This document shows, piece after piece, positions 48,387 through 49,618 of a DNA stretch of 49,618 nucleotides; the first letter of the stretch is position 1; every line of letters begins with the position of its first letter. Where the stretch lies: NCBI GenBank assembly GCA_036569045.1, contig DATCRI010000057.1:1-49618 (forward strand), read 5' to 3'. Source of the stretch: Chthoniobacterales bacterium. GTDB taxonomy: Bacteria; Verrucomicrobiota; Verrucomicrobiia; Chthoniobacterales; JAATET01. The notes under the pieces were generated by a model that searched no databases, had not been told where the DNA came from, and saw nothing but the letters and a program-made list of their open reading frames with translations. A program made the position numbers and the translations under genes.

Positions 48387-49618
48387 TTACTGGAGTGAGG
48401 CGAAGAAGCTCTCGTATTTGACGCGGTCTGGAGCGCCTTCCGGCAAGGAATGCCGCGCGCCGGCCATCAGCTCGTAGGCGAGCTTCCGGGCTGCGACGGT
48501 TTGCCCGGTGTTTTTTTGCAGGGCGGCGAGGTCGTAAATTACTCCGAGGGTCGTGGGATGGGCGGAGCCGAGCGTTTGCCGCAGGCCGGTGAGGGCCTTC
48601 TGGTATTGCGCGACGGCGTCGGTATTCGCCCCGCGATCGCGGAGAATGTCGCCGAGGACGGCGACCGTTTCGAAGGTCTCGGAGTGGTTGGGACCGAGAA
48701 GGCGTTCGCGCGCGGCGAGCGTGGTGCGGGTGAGAGCCTCGGCCTCGTCGAGCGAGCGTTCCTTGCGCAGGGTGCGGGCGAGATTCAGCATCGTCGCGAG
48801 GGTCTCGGGATGATTGGCGCCGAGAACGACCTGACGCCGCGCGACGCATCTGCGATAGAGTTCCTCGGCCTCCGGAAGGCGACCGGTCTCCAGCTGGAAG
48901 GCGGCGAGATTGTTGAGGGCAAGGAGGGTTTCGGGGTGATCCGGGCCCTGGATGCGCTCGCGAATCTCGAGACAACGGGTGTAGATCGGGCCCGCGGCCC
49001 AGGGGTCGCCTTTGCGGAGGAGGAGGTTCGCGAGGTTGCCCTGGGCGGCGAGGGTTGCGGGATCCTCGGAGCCGCGGGTCCGCTCGAGAATGGCGGCGAG
49101 TTCCCGGTAGAGCGGTTCGGCGGCGCGATAGCGCCCTTCGTCGGAGAGGACGTTCGCGAGATTGTTCAGGCAGGAGAGGGTATCGAGATTCTCCGGACCG
49201 AGGGTGCGGCGCATTGAGTCCAGCGCCCGCCGATAAAGCGCCTCGGCGCCGGCGTAGTCACCTTTTGAACGAAGGACGATGGCCAGGTTGTTCTGGCTGG
49301 CGTGCGTGTGGGGATGGTCGGGACCGAGGGTGCGCTGGCGGGCCTCGAGGCAGCGGCTGTCGAGGGCTTCGGCCTCGTCGAGCTGGCCGCGATCGAGCAA
49401 AAGGTTCGCGAGGTTATTGAGGGCGGCGAGGGTGTCGATGTCCTCGGGGCCGAGGGTGCGTTCGCGTTCGTCGAGGCATTCGCGGAGGTCCTTTTCGGCG
49501 GCAGGAAAGTCGCCTTTTTCCTGGAGGGCGAGTCCGCGGGTCTCGAGATCGTTGGCGGAAAGCGGCGGCGGGGCTGGCGGCGGTGGGGGGGCCTTGTGGC
49601 AGGAGCAAAGCCCGCTGG
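48387..49618 (-). CDS. TPR protein, kinesin-light-chain type, probable lipoprotein (5' end missing)
   Basis: The frame is open to the window edge, so the start is not seen; about 410 residues are visible. It contains eight or more repeats of about 42 residues with the pattern L-G-x-x-H-P-x-T-L then LNNLA and EAExLYRR, i.e. TPR_12-type repeats. The first visible residues are SGLCSC followed by a Pro-rich run (HKAPPPPPAPPP). The LCSC could be a lipobox, implying a lipoprotein with the TPRs in the periplasm, or this could be an internal segment. It ends 8 bases after the ATPase gene on the opposite strand. Such repeats bind proteins; a structural partner of the secretion locus is possible. Confidence 0.75.
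   Translation of the reverse strand, partial: SGLCSCHKAPPPPPAPPPLSANDLETRGLALQEKGDFPAAEKDLRECLDERERTLGPEDIDTLAALNNLANLLLDRGQLDEAEALDSRCLEARQRTLGPDHPHTHASQNNLAIVLRSKGDYAGAEALYRRALDSMRRTLGPENLDTLSCLNNLANVLSDEGRYRAAEPLYRELAAILERTRGSEDPATLAAQGNLANLLLRKGDPWAAGPIYTRCLEIRERIQGPDHPETLLALNNLAAFQLETGRLPEAEELYRRCVARRQVVLGANHPETLATMLNLARTLRKERSLDEAEALTRTTLAARERLLGPNHSETFETVAVLGDILRDRGANTDAVAQYQKALTGLRQTLGSAHPTTLGVIYDLAALQKNTGQTVAARKLAYELMAGARHSLPEGAPDRVKYESFFASLQ

Noticed and set aside
44314-48975. 1553-residue open frame on the minus strand across the ATPase gene
   Set aside because: It is Arg/Pro-rich with random-looking composition, and the plus-strand ATPase has clear domains. It is an effect of high GC content.
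1-49618. CRISPR array, parS site, complete IS element or rRNA
   Set aside because: Looked for; no spaced direct repeats, no TGTTTCACGTGAAACA-like palindrome, no transposase and no rRNA sequence seen.

Overview
The window looks like a chromosomal segment from a high-GC diderm (LPS-making) bacterium. I infer Verrucomicrobiota, from the mix of lipid A genes (lpxI, lpxB), DUF4349, HAF-repeat and DUF892 proteins, a CgeB-like glycosyltransferase pair and a type VII-like locus in one genome. This assignment is from gene content only. It includes the replication-initiation region: dnaA-dnaN with consensus DnaA boxes, plus rpmH-rnpA-yidD-yidC-jag and a ParA-type ATPase 10-20 kb away.

Layout. 1-1723: end of a SUF Fe-S assembly operon (sufB 3' end, sufD). 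1998-3210: two tandem, paralogous, lysine-rich exported proteins, separated by a long perfect inverted repeat and closed by a strong terminator. 3312-4265 (-): CbpA-type DnaJ. 4429-7353: serS, tilS and a membrane protein resembling Mpv17/PMP22. 7393-8775 (-): photolyase. 8827-12250: lipid A operon lpxI, Gfo/Idh/MocA dehydrogenase, lpxB, HIT hydrolase. 12245-14569: divergent paralogous glycosyltransferase-like genes. 14592-17194 (-): ECF sigma factor translationally coupled to a membrane protein with an anti-sigma-like N-terminus and DUF4349. 17264-20451 (-): LprI-like protein, pyrE, HAF-repeat exported protein, RNase D-like exonuclease. 20824-23202: small ORF, parA, peptidoglycan amidase. 23252-27423: YmdB phosphodiesterase, then rpmH-rnpA-yidD-yidC-jag. 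27454-28645 (-): GNAT and Nudix enzymes. 28783-34304: exported protein, purF-purM, and a GT-C/GT2 glycosylation pair. 34370-38411: degenerate alpha/beta hydrolase, N-acetylglutamate-synthase-like AAK-GNAT fusion, sodium:solute symporter. 38412-41440: candidate oriC, dnaA, dnaN. 41595-43150: DUF892 protein and aldo/keto reductase. 43269-43340: tRNA-Thr.

The most unusual part is 43506-48378. It is a compact four-gene operon with a WXG100-like 90-residue protein, a 175-residue coiled-coil protein, a 70-residue protein that repeats the W-x-D-x5-F signature, and a 1288-residue membrane-anchored FtsK/EssC-like ATPase. The ATPase seems to have three ATPase modules, of which only the middle one keeps Walker A and B. 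No EssA/EssB or Ecc partners are present. A convergent TPR (kinesin-light-chain-type) gene, probably a lipoprotein, follows and runs off the window. I read this as a minimal type VII-like secretion system in a diderm bacterium.

Many genes overlap by 4 bases (ATGA or GTGA), so translational coupling is common. Shine-Dalgarno sequences are weak or absent for many genes, but clear before dnaA, the 68-residue ORF and the WXG100-like gene. No CRISPR array, complete insertion sequence, rRNA or prophage was seen.
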